64,000 bases of DNA from Janthinobacterium sp. J1-1 (GCF_030944405.1 NZ_CP132339.1:4588001-4652000); one strand, 5' to 3'; numbered from the stretch's first letter, positions 8,460 through 17,372 are shown. Program-made: numbers and translations. Notes: generated from the letters alone by a model not told the origin.

Positions 8460-9278
8460 TCAATGCCGCTGTATCTCGATCAGCTCGATCTCGAACAGCT
8501 TGGGCCACAGCTTGCCGGTGACAAACAGGCGCTTGCCGTGCTTGTCCCAGGCGATGCCGTTCAGCACGGCGTCCGGGTTTTCGGTGCCGCGCTGGGCCGG
8601 CGGCAGCAGGCCGGTCAGGTCGATCCAGCCCACCACCTTGCCGCTGGCGGGGTCGATGCGGGCGATGACGTCGGCGCCCCAGACATTGGCAAACAGCTGG
8701 CCGTCGACGATTTCCAGTTCGTTCAGGCGCGCGATCGGCTTGCCCTCGGCCTTGACGTCGAAGCGGCGCACTTCGGCCATGGTTTTCGGGTTCAGCACGC
8801 GGATGGCGGCGCTGCCGTCGCTCATGTAGACATATTTTGCATCGCTGGCCAGGCCCCAGCCTTCGCCCTGGTACTCGAACTTGCGCTTGAGCTTGAAGCT
8901 TTTCTGGTCGAACACATAGCCGGTCTGCGTGGTCCAGGTCAGCGCCATGATCTCGTCGCCCACATCGGTGATGCCTTCGCCGAAAACGTTCTGGTCCAGC
9001 ATTTCGCGCTGCAGCACCCTGCCCGTCTTCAGGTCCACCTTGCGCAACGAGGACTGGCCGTTCTGGCCCGTGCTTTCATACAGATGGCCGTCCTTGAACA
9101 GCAGGCCCTGGGTAAAGGCGCGCGGATCGTGCGGATAGGTATTTTTTACCAGAAAGCCATAGACGGGGATGGCGGCCTGGGCATAACCCATTTCGCTCAT
9201 CAGCCCGACCGTGCATGCCAATCCCAGCAGCATGGAAGTGGTTGTGCGCCTGAGTTTGGTCGTGACGGTGGTGTGCAT
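8460..9278 (-). CDS. Glutaminyl-peptide cyclotransferase, secreted
   Basis: A 272-aa protein of the plant/bacterial glutamine cyclotransferase family (PF05096), a five-bladed propeller converting N-terminal Gln to pyroglutamate. The start at MHTTVTTKLRRTTTSMLLGL gives a basic n-region, hydrophobic core and AQA cleavage site near residue 36, hence periplasmic. Family signatures are present: YPHDPRAFTQGLLF, LYESTGQNGQSSLRKVDL, NVFGEGIT, and near the end LNGIAWDKHGKRLFVTGKLWPKLFEI. An in-frame upstream extension to 9377 lacks a signal peptide and is less likely. Its neighbours do not indicate a substrate. Confidence 0.9.
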   Translation of the reverse strand: MHTTVTTKLRRTTTSMLLGLACTVGLMSEMGYAQAAIPVYGFLVKNTYPHDPRAFTQGLLFKDGHLYESTGQNGQSSLRKVDLKTGRVLQREMLDQNVFGEGITDVGDEIMALTWTTQTGYVFDQKSFKLKRKFEYQGEGWGLASDAKYVYMSDGSAAIRVLNPKTMAEVRRFDVKAEGKPIARLNELEIVDGQLFANVWGADVIARIDPASGKVVGWIDLTGLLPPAQRGTENPDAVLNGIAWDKHGKRLFVTGKLWPKLFEIELIEIQRH

Positions 9279-9303
9279 GTTCTGGTGGAGTGGTTGCGGT
9301 CGC

Positions 9304-10221
9304 CTATTGTAATCGCACTGCGGGCACGGCATTGCCCATATGCGCGCGCACCAGGTCCAGCCAGGCACGGGCGGCAAACGACAGGCGGCCGGCGCGGCGC
9401 CAGGCCAGCATCAGATTCCATTCCACCGGCGGATCAAGCAGGGGCACAATGGCGAACTGGCTGGGGTCCAGGGTGTCGCAGAACATCTTCGGCAGCAAAC
9501 ACACGCCCACGCCCAGGCGCACCAGGGAGGCGATAAAGTCCCACTGGCCGCTGCGGCTGGTAATGCGTGGCACGAAACCGGCGCGCTGGCAGGCGTCCAG
9601 CACGATCTCGTTCAGCGCAAAGGCGTCGCCATAAAAGACAAACGGACTGTCCGCCAGCTCCGCCAGGGCCACCGCGCTTCGCCCCTGCCAGCCTGAATCG
9701 GGCGGCGCAAGCAGGCACAAGGGCGAGCGCACCAGCGGCAGTGATTCGAACTCCTGCCAGCTGGCGACGTTGCCCGGATAGTCCAGCATGGTGCCCAGCT
9801 CGATGCTGCCCTTGCGCAAGTCGCGTTCGATCGCCTGGGTACCGCTTTCGACCATTTTCAGTTCGATGCCCGGATAGCGCTGGTGATACTCGGCCAGCCA
9901 CGGCGCAATCACCGTATGGGTTTGCGGCGACACGCCCACGCGCAGCTCGCCCCGCTCCAGGTGCTGCAAGTCGCGCAATTCCACCTTCAATTCCGCATGC
10001 AGGGCCAGCAATTCATGGGCGCGCGACAGCACCACCTTGCCCGCGTCGGTCAGGGTAAACCGCTTGCCCACCCGGTCCAGCAAGGCCAGGTCCAGCGACT
10101 GTTCCAGCTGCGCGATCATCTTGCTGACGGTGGGTTGCGTCACGTGCAGCTTGCTGGCCGCGCGTGTAAAGCTGTTCTGTTCCACGACTTCGACGAAGTA
10201 GCGCAGCGAGCGGATATCCAT
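9304..10221 (-). CDS. LysR-family regulator, CidR-like
   Basis: A 305-aa LysR-type regulator: winged HTH in residues about 1-60 (MDIRSLRYFVEVVEQNSFTR, then AASKLHVTQPTVSKMIAQLE) and a periplasmic-binding-like effector domain from about residue 90. It is divergently transcribed from the cidAB pair across a 98-nt gap, the classic arrangement of CidR, which activates cidAB in response to overflow metabolism in Gram-positives. Two adjacent ATGs (10221, 10224) exist, plus one at 10233. The palindrome at 10243-10255 lies just upstream of its start. Confidence 0.88.
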   Translation of the reverse strand: MDIRSLRYFVEVVEQNSFTRAASKLHVTQPTVSKMIAQLEQSLDLALLDRVGKRFTLTDAGKVVLSRAHELLALHAELKVELRDLQHLERGELRVGVSPQTHTVIAPWLAEYHQRYPGIELKMVESGTQAIERDLRKGSIELGTMLDYPGNVASWQEFESLPLVRSPLCLLAPPDSGWQGRSAVALAELADSPFVFYGDAFALNEIVLDACQRAGFVPRITSRSGQWDFIASLVRLGVGVCLLPKMFCDTLDPSQFAIVPLLDPPVEWNLMLAWRRAGRLSFAARAWLDLVRAHMGNAVPAVRLQ

Positions 10222-10242
10222 CATGCATTCCAATATCGAATG

Positions 10243-10255
10243 AACTTCATAAGTT
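10243..10255. promoter_or_regulatory. Candidate LysR binding palindrome
   Basis: Perfect dyad AACTT-CAT-AAGTT in the 98-nt divergent region between the CidR-like regulator and cidA. LysR proteins commonly bind an interrupted dyad containing T-N11-A near their own start; this dyad ends in such spacing. No direct evidence of binding. Confidence 0.45.
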
Positions 10256-10319
10256 TAAGTCATTTTATCTTTTAATCATGGCAACCTACAATGCAATCTT
10301 CCGCCATTGAAAGCCTGCC

Positions 10320-10781
10320 ATGCACGCCAACTGTTCCAGTCCCGCCTTGCCTCCAGCCAGCACACCGGCCTGGCGCCGGCCCGCGCAAACGCTGTGGCAG
10401 GTGGGTGTGCTGATCGCTGCCTGGTGGGCCGCCGACCATGCGGCTGCCGCTTTGCATTTGCCTTTTTCGGGCGGCGTGGTGGGCATGTTCCTGCTGGTGG
10501 CATTGCTGGCCTCGGGCTGGGTCAGGCCAGCGGCGGTGGAACTGGGCGCCAACTGGCTGCTGGCCAATATGCTGCTGTTCTTTATACCGCTGGTGGTCTC
10601 GGTGGTGCAATTTACCGAGCTGATCAAGGCCAAGGGCCTGATCTTGCTGCTCGACATAGGGCTGGGCTTTGCGTGCGTGATGCTGGCGACGGCCTTTACG
10701 GTGGAATGGGTATGCCGCATCGAGCGCCGCCTGCGCCTGAAAAAACTGCTGCGCCAGCGCGCCGCAAGGACGGCCCCATGA
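10320..10781 (+). CDS. CidA/LrgA family holin-like protein
   Basis: A 153-aa membrane protein with four predicted hydrophobic helices, including LPFSGGVVGMFLLVALLASG, which matches the conserved P-x-P/S-G-x-x-(I/V)-G-(M/L) core of the LrgA/CidA family, and LLANMLLFFIPLVVSVVQF. Family members are holin-like proteins implicated in murein hydrolase export, and more recently in pyruvate uptake together with LrgB. The charged C-terminus (RIERRLRLKKLLRQRAARTA) is cytoplasmic. It overlaps the cidB start by 4 nt. Confidence 0.9.
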   Translation: MHANCSSPALPPASTPAWRRPAQTLWQVGVLIAAWWAADHAAAALHLPFSGGVVGMFLLVALLASGWVRPAAVELGANWLLANMLLFFIPLVVSVVQFTELIKAKGLILLLDIGLGFACVMLATAFTVEWVCRIERRLRLKKLLRQRAARTAP

Positions 10782-11467
10782 ATACGCTGACCCTGTCGCT
10801 GCTGTTTTTGCTGCTGACGCTGGTGCTGTTCTATGCCAACCAGGCCCTGCACCGCCGCCATCCGCACTTTTTGCTCACGCCCGCCATCTGCACCTCGGCC
10901 ATACTGATTATCATCGTGCAAGCCACCGCCACGCCTTTCAGTACCTATTTTGGCGAAACGCGCTGGCTGCCCTGGCTGCTGGGTCCCGCCACCGTCGCGT
11001 TTGCGCTGCCGATCTTCCAGGAACGGAAGCTGATCCGCAAGCACTGGCTGGCCTTGTCGCTGGGCAGCTGCGCCGGCATCGTGGCCTCGCTGGCCGCCAC
11101 CTTGCTGCTGGACCGCCTGCTGGGCGTGCATGGCGACATGGCGCGCAGCCTGCTGGCGCGGTCGGTCTCCACGCCGTTTGCGCTGGAGGCGTCGCGCCAG
11201 ATGGGTGGCTCGGCCCAGCTGACGGGCATCTTCGTGGTAATGACGGGCTTGTTCGGCCTGATGCTGGGCAAGCCGCTGTTGAAACTGCTGCCGCTGCGCA
11301 TGCGCATCGCCCGCGGCGCCCCGTATGGCGCGGCCGCGCACGGCTTTGGCCTGTCGGTGGCGCGCCGCGTCGGCACGGAAGAAGGCGCGGTGGCCAGCCT
11401 GACCATGATTTTTTCGGGCGTGGTCACCGTCCTGCTGGCGCCCGTGATTGGGCATGTGCTCGCTTAG
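10778..11467 (+). CDS. CidB/LrgB family membrane protein
   Basis: A 229-aa polytopic protein starting at the ATG overlapping the cidA stop (ATGA). It carries the LrgB pattern: LPWLLGPATVAFALPIFQER, then LLARSVSTPFALEASRQMGG near residue 130 and PYGAAAHGFGLSVARRVGTE near the end, which are the highly conserved LrgB helices. It works with CidA as a two-component holin/transporter. The pair is probably controlled by the divergent LysR gene. Confidence 0.92.
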   Translation: MNTLTLSLLFLLLTLVLFYANQALHRRHPHFLLTPAICTSAILIIIVQATATPFSTYFGETRWLPWLLGPATVAFALPIFQERKLIRKHWLALSLGSCAGIVASLAATLLLDRLLGVHGDMARSLLARSVSTPFALEASRQMGGSAQLTGIFVVMTGLFGLMLGKPLLKLLPLRMRIARGAPYGAAAHGFGLSVARRVGTEEGAVASLTMIFSGVVTVLLAPVIGHVLA

Positions 11468-11533
11468 GCGCGAACGTGAAAGCCGTTTATCGGGGATAAT
11501 ACCGGCTTCACCAGTCCACCCGGCGCCGCCAGT

Positions 11534-12637
11534 ATGAAATACCCCGCTGTTTTGCCCTTCGCCGAGATCCTGCCGCGCCTGCATGAATTCGACGCCATTC
11601 TCGATGTGCGCAGTCCGTCCGAATTTGCCGAAGATCACTTGCCTGGCGCCATCAATCTACCTGTGCTGGACGATGAGCAACGCATCAAGGTCGGCACGCT
11701 GTACAAGCAGACCAGCGCCTTCGAGGCGAGAAAACTGGGCGCCGCGCTGGTGGCGAAAAATATTGCACGCCATATCGAAGAAAACTTTCTCGGTCATCCG
11801 CAGGACTGGAAGCCGCTGGTGTATTGCTGGCGCGGCGGCAACCGCAGCGGCAGCATGGCGCATATCCTGGCGCGCATCGGCTGGCCCGTGGTCCAGCTCG
11901 ACGGCGGCTACAAGGAATACCGGCGCCATGTGAACGCCGAACTGACCACCCTGCCCGCCGCGTTCGACTTCATCAATGTGCTGTGCGGCCCCACCGGCAG
12001 CGGCAAGAGCCGTTTGCTGCAGGTGCTGGAGCACCAAGGCGCGCAGGTGATCGACCTGGAACACCTGGCGGCCCACCGCGGCTCGGTGCTGGGCGGCTTG
12101 CCGACGGCGGACCAGCCCTCGCAAAAAGCGTTTGAAAGCGGCTTGTGGCAGCAGCTGCGCCACTTTGATGCCAGCAAACCCGTGTTTATCGAATCCGAAA
12201 GCAAGAAGGTCGGCCGATTGCGCGTGCCGGACGCGCTGATGGACAAGATGCGCGCCGCCGACTGCACCGCGGTGCAACTGTCTACCGCCCACCGCGTGCA
12301 GCTGCTGATGCAAGACTATGATCACTTTGTTGGCGACCCGGAAAAACTCAATGTGCAGCTGGCGCTGTTGACGCAGCTGCATGGCCGCGAGAAAATCGGC
12401 CACTGGCAGCAACTGGCGCTGGCCGGCCGCATGAGCGAACTGGTCGAAGAGCTGCTGGTCCAGCATTACGACCCCGGCTACCGGCAGTCGATCAAGCGCA
12501 ACTTCCGTCGCTACGAACAGGCATCGCCGCTGGTGCTGCCCGATATCTCCGATGCTGCTTTTAAGCAAGCTGCGCTCAGCTTGTGTACTATCGTCAGCAA
12601 CAACACCAACATCAGCAGGAACTCCCATGTCAGATAG
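11534..12637 (+). CDS. mnmH: tRNA 2-selenouridine synthase MnmH (SelU/YbbB)
   Basis: A 367-aa protein with the standard two-domain architecture: an N-terminal rhodanese domain with the active-site loop YCWRGGNRSGSMA (Cys about residue 98) and a C-terminal P-loop domain with GPTGSGKS near residues 151-158. It replaces sulfur with selenium at the wobble 2-thiouridine (geranylated intermediate) of Lys, Glu and Gln tRNAs, using selenophosphate. The downstream selD supplies that donor and its start lies inside the last codons of mnmH, so the two are coupled. Confidence 0.95.
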   Translation: MKYPAVLPFAEILPRLHEFDAILDVRSPSEFAEDHLPGAINLPVLDDEQRIKVGTLYKQTSAFEARKLGAALVAKNIARHIEENFLGHPQDWKPLVYCWRGGNRSGSMAHILARIGWPVVQLDGGYKEYRRHVNAELTTLPAAFDFINVLCGPTGSGKSRLLQVLEHQGAQVIDLEHLAAHRGSVLGGLPTADQPSQKAFESGLWQQLRHFDASKPVFIESESKKVGRLRVPDALMDKMRAADCTAVQLSTAHRVQLLMQDYDHFVGDPEKLNVQLALLTQLHGREKIGHWQQLALAGRMSELVEELLVQHYDPGYRQSIKRNFRRYEQASPLVLPDISDAAFKQAALSLCTIVSNNTNISRNSHVR

Positions 12638-13682
12638 CATTGCAGCACCGATCCGATTGACCGAATTTGCCCATGGCGGCGGCTGCGGCTGCAAGATCGC
12701 GCCGGGCGTGCTGGCCGAGATATTAAAAGGCAGCGGCGGTTTCCCGATGCCGAAAGAACTGCTGGTCGGCATCGAAACAGCCGATGACGCCGCCGTCTAC
12801 CAGCTCAACGACGAGCAGGCGCTGATCGCCACCACCGATTTCTTCATGCCCATTGTCGACGACCCGTTCGATTTTGGCCGCATCGCCGCCACCAATGCCA
12901 TTTCCGACGTCTACGCCATGGGCGGCACGCCGATCATGGCGCTGGCCCTGGTCGGCATGCCGATCAACAAGCTGCCGGTGGAAACCATCGGCCTGATTTT
13001 AAAGGGTGGCGAAACCGTGTGCGCCCAGGCCGGCATTCCGATCGCTGGCGGCCACACCATCGATTCGGTCGAGCCGATCTACGGCCTGGTCGTGCTGGGC
13101 CTGGTCCACCCGTCGCAAGTCAAACGCAACGCGGGTGCGCGCGCCGGCGACCAGCTGGTGCTGGGCAAACCGATCGGCGTGGGCGTGCTGTCGGCGGCGC
13201 TGAAAAAGAATGCGCTCGATGCCGACGGCTACGCGGCCATGATAGACAACACCACCAAATTGAATACGCCAGGCAAGAAACTGGCCCTGCTGGACGGCGT
13301 GCATGCGCTGACCGACGTCACCGGCTTTGGCCTGCTGGGTCACACGCTGGAACTGGCGCGCGGCGCGGGGCTGCAGGCGCGCATTGCTCTTGAGCAGGTG
13401 CCACTGCTGCCGCAAGTGCGGCAACTGGCCGAGCAAGGCAATGTCACCGGTGCGTCCGGGCGCAACTGGCAGGGTTATGGCGAGCAGGTATCGCTGGCCC
13501 CATCGCTGAACAGCGTCGACCAGGCCATCCTCACCGACCCGCAAACGGCCGGCCCGCTGCTGGTGTCGTGCGCACCGGAAGCCGTGGAACAGGTGCTGGC
13601 GATTTTCCGCGCCGAAGGCTTTGCGGAAGCGGCGGTCATCGGCGAGATGCAGGCAGGCAGTACTGGCGTTTCCGTATTTTAA
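12627..13682 (+). CDS. selD: Selenide, water dikinase SelD
   Basis: A 351-aa ATP-dependent selenophosphate synthase. The N-terminal motif HGGGCGCKIAP places the catalytic residue at Cys20, so this is a cysteine and not a selenocysteine form. Other hallmarks are IETADDAAVYQLNDEQALIA, TTDFFMPIVDDPFDFGRIAA and TDVTGFGLLGHTLE. The start at 12627 has AGGA eight bases upstream and overlaps mnmH by 11 nt. No selA or selB is seen in the window, so its proven use here is tRNA selenation. Confidence 0.96.
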   Translation: MSDSIAAPIRLTEFAHGGGCGCKIAPGVLAEILKGSGGFPMPKELLVGIETADDAAVYQLNDEQALIATTDFFMPIVDDPFDFGRIAATNAISDVYAMGGTPIMALALVGMPINKLPVETIGLILKGGETVCAQAGIPIAGGHTIDSVEPIYGLVVLGLVHPSQVKRNAGARAGDQLVLGKPIGVGVLSAALKKNALDADGYAAMIDNTTKLNTPGKKLALLDGVHALTDVTGFGLLGHTLELARGAGLQARIALEQVPLLPQVRQLAEQGNVTGASGRNWQGYGEQVSLAPSLNSVDQAILTDPQTAGPLLVSCAPEAVEQVLAIFRAEGFAEAAVIGEMQAGSTGVSVF

Positions 13683-13705
13683 TAAATAACCTAAAAGGTA
13701 ATCGC

Positions 13706-14572
13706 ATGACAACGTTCTCCAAATTCCCCGCCATCCTGGCCACCGTCGCCGCCACCCTGGCCATCCACAGCGGCATCGCCCAGGCGCAGCAAGTCTTGCG
13801 CGTCTCGGCGATTCCCGACGAAGCGCCGACCGAACTGCAGCGCAAGTTCAAGCCACTGGGCAGCTACCTGGAGAAAAAACTGGGCATGAAGGTGGAATTT
13901 ACGCCCGTGACCGATTACGCCGCGTCCGTCGAAGGCCTGATCAACCACAAGCTGGACATGGTCTGGTTCGGCGGCTTTACCTTCGTGCAAGCGAACGTGC
14001 GCAGCGGCGGCAAGATCGTGCCGCTGGTGCAGCGCGAGGAAGACACCAAGTTCCGTTCCGTGTTCGTCACCACCAACCCCGACATCAAGCAATTGTCCGA
14101 CCTGAAAGGCAAGAATTTCACCTTCGGTTCCGAATCGTCGACCTCGGGCCACCTGATGCCGCGCTACTACCTGCTGGCCGCCAAGATCAATCCGGACACC
14201 GACATGAAGCGCATCGCGTTCTCGGGCGCGCATGACGCCACCGTGGCGGCCGTAGCTGGCGGCAAGGTCGATGCGGGTACGCTGAATATTTCGGTATGGG
14301 AAAAACTGGTCGAATCGAAAAAAGTCGACCCGGCCAAGGTCCGCGTGTTCTACACCACGCCCGGCTATTACGACTACAACTGGAGCGTGCGCTCGGACAT
14401 GAACCCGGCCGTGCGCCAGAAGCTGACCGACGCCTTCCTGGCGCTGGACCCATCCACGCCTGAAGGCAAGGAAATCCTCGAGCTGCAGCGCGCCACCAAG
14501 TTCATCCCGACCAAGGCCGAGAACTACAAGGATATCGAAGCGGCTGCGCGTGATGCGAAGTTGTTGAAGTAA
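13706..14572 (+). CDS. PhnD-like substrate-binding protein, putative selenate/selenium-oxyanion ABC transporter
   Basis: A 288-aa periplasmic binding protein with a signal peptide ending at about residue 27 (ATLAIHSGIAQAQQ). PhnD/SsuA/TauA-type fold: LRVSAIPDEAPTELQRKF, then YAASVEGLINHKLDMVWFGG, FGSESSTSGHLMPRY and GAHDATVAAVAGGKVDAGTL. A PhnD-like subgroup found next to selD/mnmH is classed as putative selenate transport (TIGR04553, from memory); the position 23 nt after selD supports that over phosphonate. Substrate has not been shown by the sequence itself. Confidence 0.85.
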   Translation: MTTFSKFPAILATVAATLAIHSGIAQAQQVLRVSAIPDEAPTELQRKFKPLGSYLEKKLGMKVEFTPVTDYAASVEGLINHKLDMVWFGGFTFVQANVRSGGKIVPLVQREEDTKFRSVFVTTNPDIKQLSDLKGKNFTFGSESSTSGHLMPRYYLLAAKINPDTDMKRIAFSGAHDATVAAVAGGKVDAGTLNISVWEKLVESKKVDPAKVRVFYTTPGYYDYNWSVRSDMNPAVRQKLTDAFLALDPSTPEGKEILELQRATKFIPTKAENYKDIEAAARDAKLLK

Positions 14573-14593
14573 TTTACGTCAACGCGTTTTACC

Positions 14594-14687
14594 GTAGGTC
14601 GGATTAGCGGCGAAGCCGCGTAATCCGACACCACCAGGGACGCCAACAATGTTGTCGGATTACGGCCTCCGGCCTAATCCGACCTAC
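14594..14687. repeat. REP/BIME-like inverted repeat pair
   Basis: A 94-bp element beginning GTAGGTCGGATTAG and ending with its exact reverse complement. It consists of two imperfect palindromic units: TCGGATTAGCGGC-GAA-GCCGC...TAATCCGA and TCGGATTACGGCC-TCC-GGCC-TAATCCGA. It sits inside the transporter operon, between the binding-protein and ATPase genes. A related element lies at 47666-47775. The layout resembles REP/BIME elements mobilised by RAYT (TnpA-REP) transposases; none is encoded in the window. Confidence 0.88.
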
Positions 14688-14700
14688 TGATCTCACAAGC

Positions 14701-15513
14701 ATGACATTCCAACTTCATAAAGTCAGCGTCCACCACGCGGGCGCCGCCGGCAATGCGCTGGCGCTGCGCGAACTCAGCCTGGACGTGGCTCAAGGTGAAC
14801 AGATCGCCCTGATCGGCCCGTCGGGCGCCGGCAAGACCAGCTTGCTGCATACCCTGGCCTGCGCGCTGCGGCCCGAGTCCGGCACCCTGAACATTCTCGG
14901 CGCGGCACCGTGGCAACTGGCCAGCCGCGCGCGCCACGCCTTGCGCGCGCGCCTGTTCCTGGCGCCGCAAACCCCGCCCTTGCCGTCGCGCCAGCGCGTG
15001 GTCAACGCGGTGCTGGCCGGCAGGCTGCCGCAATGGACCTTGTGGACGGCGATGCGTTCGCTGCTGGCGCCGACGGACCCGCGCGCGGCCTGGGAAGCGC
15101 TGGGCAAGTTCAATCTGCAGGACAAGCTGTACGCGCGCGTCGACCGCCTGTCCGGCGGCGAACGCCAGCGCTGCGGCATGGCGCGCGCGCTGGTGTCGAA
15201 CGCACAGGTGTTCCTGGTCGACGAACCGTTGTCGGCGCTCGACCCCACCCTGGCCGTGCAGACCATCGCCGTGCTGCAGGAAGAAGCCACGGCGCGCAAC
15301 GCGACCTTGATTTGCAGCCTGCACCAAGTCGAGATCGCCCGCGCCTGCTTTCCCCGCATTATCGGCCTGCGCGATGGGCAGATGGTATTCGATGCGCCCG
15401 CCACGCAAGTGACCGACGCGATGATCTCCGCACTGTATCAAAACAAGGCGGACCCCGCACCAGAATTCGACCCTGTCGCGGAAAAACTCGAAGCGGCGAG
15501 GCCCCATTGCTGA
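14701..15513 (+). CDS. PhnC-like ABC transporter ATPase (putative selenate uptake)
   Basis: A 270-aa nucleotide-binding subunit: Walker A GPSGAGKTS near residues 39-47, Q-loop region around FLAPQTPPLP, signature LSGGERQRCGMARAL and Walker B VFLVDEPLSALDP. Overall it is PhnC/SsuB-like. It follows the binding protein after the REP-like element and its stop overlaps or nearly overlaps the first permease. It energises import through the two permeases that follow. Confidence 0.92.
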   Translation: MTFQLHKVSVHHAGAAGNALALRELSLDVAQGEQIALIGPSGAGKTSLLHTLACALRPESGTLNILGAAPWQLASRARHALRARLFLAPQTPPLPSRQRVVNAVLAGRLPQWTLWTAMRSLLAPTDPRAAWEALGKFNLQDKLYARVDRLSGGERQRCGMARALVSNAQVFLVDEPLSALDPTLAVQTIAVLQEEATARNATLICSLHQVEIARACFPRIIGLRDGQMVFDAPATQVTDAMISALYQNKADPAPEFDPVAEKLEAARPHC

Positions 15514-15530
15514 CGGCAGCAAAACCGGCC

Positions 15531-16343
15531 ATGCCGCGCGATCCGGCCTGGCGCGACCGCCTCATCACGGCGGCCGTGATAGTGATCGTGCTGTGGCCGA
15601 TGCTGGTGCAGGCCGAATTCAAGCCCTGGATCTTATGGGACGCGCAAAGCCTGGAAGCGACCTGGAATTTTCTGTCCAGCTTCGTGCCGCCGGCCCATTC
15701 TGCCGATTTTTTGCAACTGGTGCTGGTGTCGAGCTGGGAAACCATCGCCATGGCGACGGCCGGCATGGCGCTGGCCATGCTGGGTGCGATACCGCTGACC
15801 CTGCTGGTCACCGAGCGCCTGTCCATTTCACGCATCGGCACTGGCCGGGTGTCGCCGCTGGCGGCCGCCCTGCGCCATGGCGTGCGTACCCTGCTGGTGT
15901 TGCTGCGCAGCGTGCCGGAACTGGTCTGGGCGCTGCTGCTGGTGCGCATCGTCGGCCTGGGCCCCACGGCCGGCGTGATCGCGATCGCCCTCACCTACTG
16001 CGGCATGCTGGGCAAGGTGTATGCGGAAATCCTCGAATCGTCGGACGCTTCCGCCTGCAATGCCTTGCTGAACAATGGCAGCGGCCGGCTGACCGCCCTG
16101 CTGTATGGCGCCCTGCCGGAGTCGGCCGCCGAACTGGTGTCGTACACGATTTACCGCTGGGAATGCGCGATCCGCGGCTCGGTGGTGATGGGTTTTGTTG
16201 GCGCCGGTGGCCTGGGCCAGCGCATGGATGAATCGATGAAGATGATGGCCGGCAGCGAGCTGGCCACCATGCTGATGGTATTCGTGCTGCTGGTGGCCGG
16301 CGCCGATGCGGTGTCGGCCATGCTGCGGCGGAGGCTGTCATGA
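15531..16343 (+). CDS. PhnE-like ABC permease 1
   Basis: A 270-aa inner-membrane permease with about six helices and a binding-protein-dependent transport motif late in the protein (IRGSVVMGFVGAGGLGQRMD). LVLLRSVPELVWALLLVRIV matches the PhnE pattern. The ATG at 15531 is used; a TTG at 15507 overlapping the ATPase stop is an alternative that adds eight residues. Its 3' end overlaps the second permease by 4 nt (ATGA). Confidence 0.88.
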   Translation: MPRDPAWRDRLITAAVIVIVLWPMLVQAEFKPWILWDAQSLEATWNFLSSFVPPAHSADFLQLVLVSSWETIAMATAGMALAMLGAIPLTLLVTERLSISRIGTGRVSPLAAALRHGVRTLLVLLRSVPELVWALLLVRIVGLGPTAGVIAIALTYCGMLGKVYAEILESSDASACNALLNNGSGRLTALLYGALPESAAELVSYTIYRWECAIRGSVVMGFVGAGGLGQRMDESMKMMAGSELATMLMVFVLLVAGADAVSAMLRRRLS

Positions 16344-17146
16344 AGCACGATTTCACACTGCCGCCCCTGCCGGTCGCGGAACCGGTACGCTGGTCGACCT
16401 GGTGCTTGCTGGCGGGCCTGGTGCTGCTGGTCGTCGCCAGCTTTGCCAGCCTGCCCTTGAAATGGGGCGAATTCTTCAGCGGTGAAGCGGTGCACACGAC
16501 TGCCGACTTCCTGCACGGCTTTGCGCCGCCGGAACTGACGCCGGCCTTTCTTTCCAAAGTAGGCATCGCCACCTTTGAAACCCTGGCCATGTCGGCCATC
16601 GGCACGGTGATTGCCGCCATCCTCGGGGGCCTGCTGGCGCTGCCCGCCAGCGGCCGCTTTGGCGTGCTGGCGCGCAACATCACGCGCGGCTTCCTGAACG
16701 TCTTGCGCTCGATCCCCGAACTGGTATGGGCGTCCATTTTGCTGATCGCCGCCGGCCTGGGGCCATTTGCCGGCACCCTGGCTCTGGCGCTGCATACGGT
16801 GGGCGTGCTGGGCCGGCTGTTTGCCGATGCGTTCGAAAACTGCCCGCCGTTGCCGGCCGCCACCCTGCGCATCAACGGCGCGCGCCCGGCGGTGGCCTTT
16901 TTGTACGCCACCTTGCCGCAGTGCAGCCCGCAGATGATGTCCTACACACTGTATCGCTGGGAAAACAATATCCGCGCCGCCGCCATCCTGGGCGTGGTGG
17001 GTGCCGGTGGCCTGGGGCAAATGCTGAAATACCATCTGTCGCTGTTCCAGATGCAGCAGGCCGCCACCGTGATCATCGCCATGCTGCTGATGGTGGCCGC
17101 CGTCGACGCGCTCAGTTATGTGTTGCGCCGGGCTATGACTCGCTAA
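16340..17146 (+). CDS. PhnE-like ABC permease 2
   Basis: A 268-aa paralogue of the preceding permease, with matching segments VLRSIPELVWASILLIAAGL and IRAAAILGVVGAGGLGQMLK. Two different permease genes suggest a heterodimeric channel, which is common in PhnE1/PhnE2-type systems. This is the last gene of the selenium block; an AT-rich, apparently inserted region begins directly after its stop. Confidence 0.9.
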   Translation: MKHDFTLPPLPVAEPVRWSTWCLLAGLVLLVVASFASLPLKWGEFFSGEAVHTTADFLHGFAPPELTPAFLSKVGIATFETLAMSAIGTVIAAILGGLLALPASGRFGVLARNITRGFLNVLRSIPELVWASILLIAAGLGPFAGTLALALHTVGVLGRLFADAFENCPPLPAATLRINGARPAVAFLYATLPQCSPQMMSYTLYRWENNIRAAAILGVVGAGGLGQMLKYHLSLFQMQQAATVIIAMLLMVAAVDALSYVLRRAMTR

Positions 17147-17372
17147 ATTACTTTTATAAGGAGTACCCATGCCAAGCTGATGGATGATCATATCTACAGG
17201 CACTCCGGAGCACATAGCCGATTCGCGAGCGAGACCTAAACGACAATGGATTGAACGCCCCTTTTCATTTTTCCCAAAATACAACATTGGATAAAATAAA
17301 CTCTTATAATTCATTGATTAATTGCAAACCAATTAAAATAAATGCAAAATAGTTCTTTTTTGGTTGCGAATT

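Noticed and set aside
14594-14687. Considered as an attachment site or insertion sequence end
   Set aside because: No transposase or target duplication, and two palindromic units with a family member elsewhere fit a REP/BIME element better.
13706-17146. Considered as a phosphonate uptake operon
   Set aside because: No phn C-P lyase or phosphonatase genes nearby, whereas selD and mnmH are directly adjacent.
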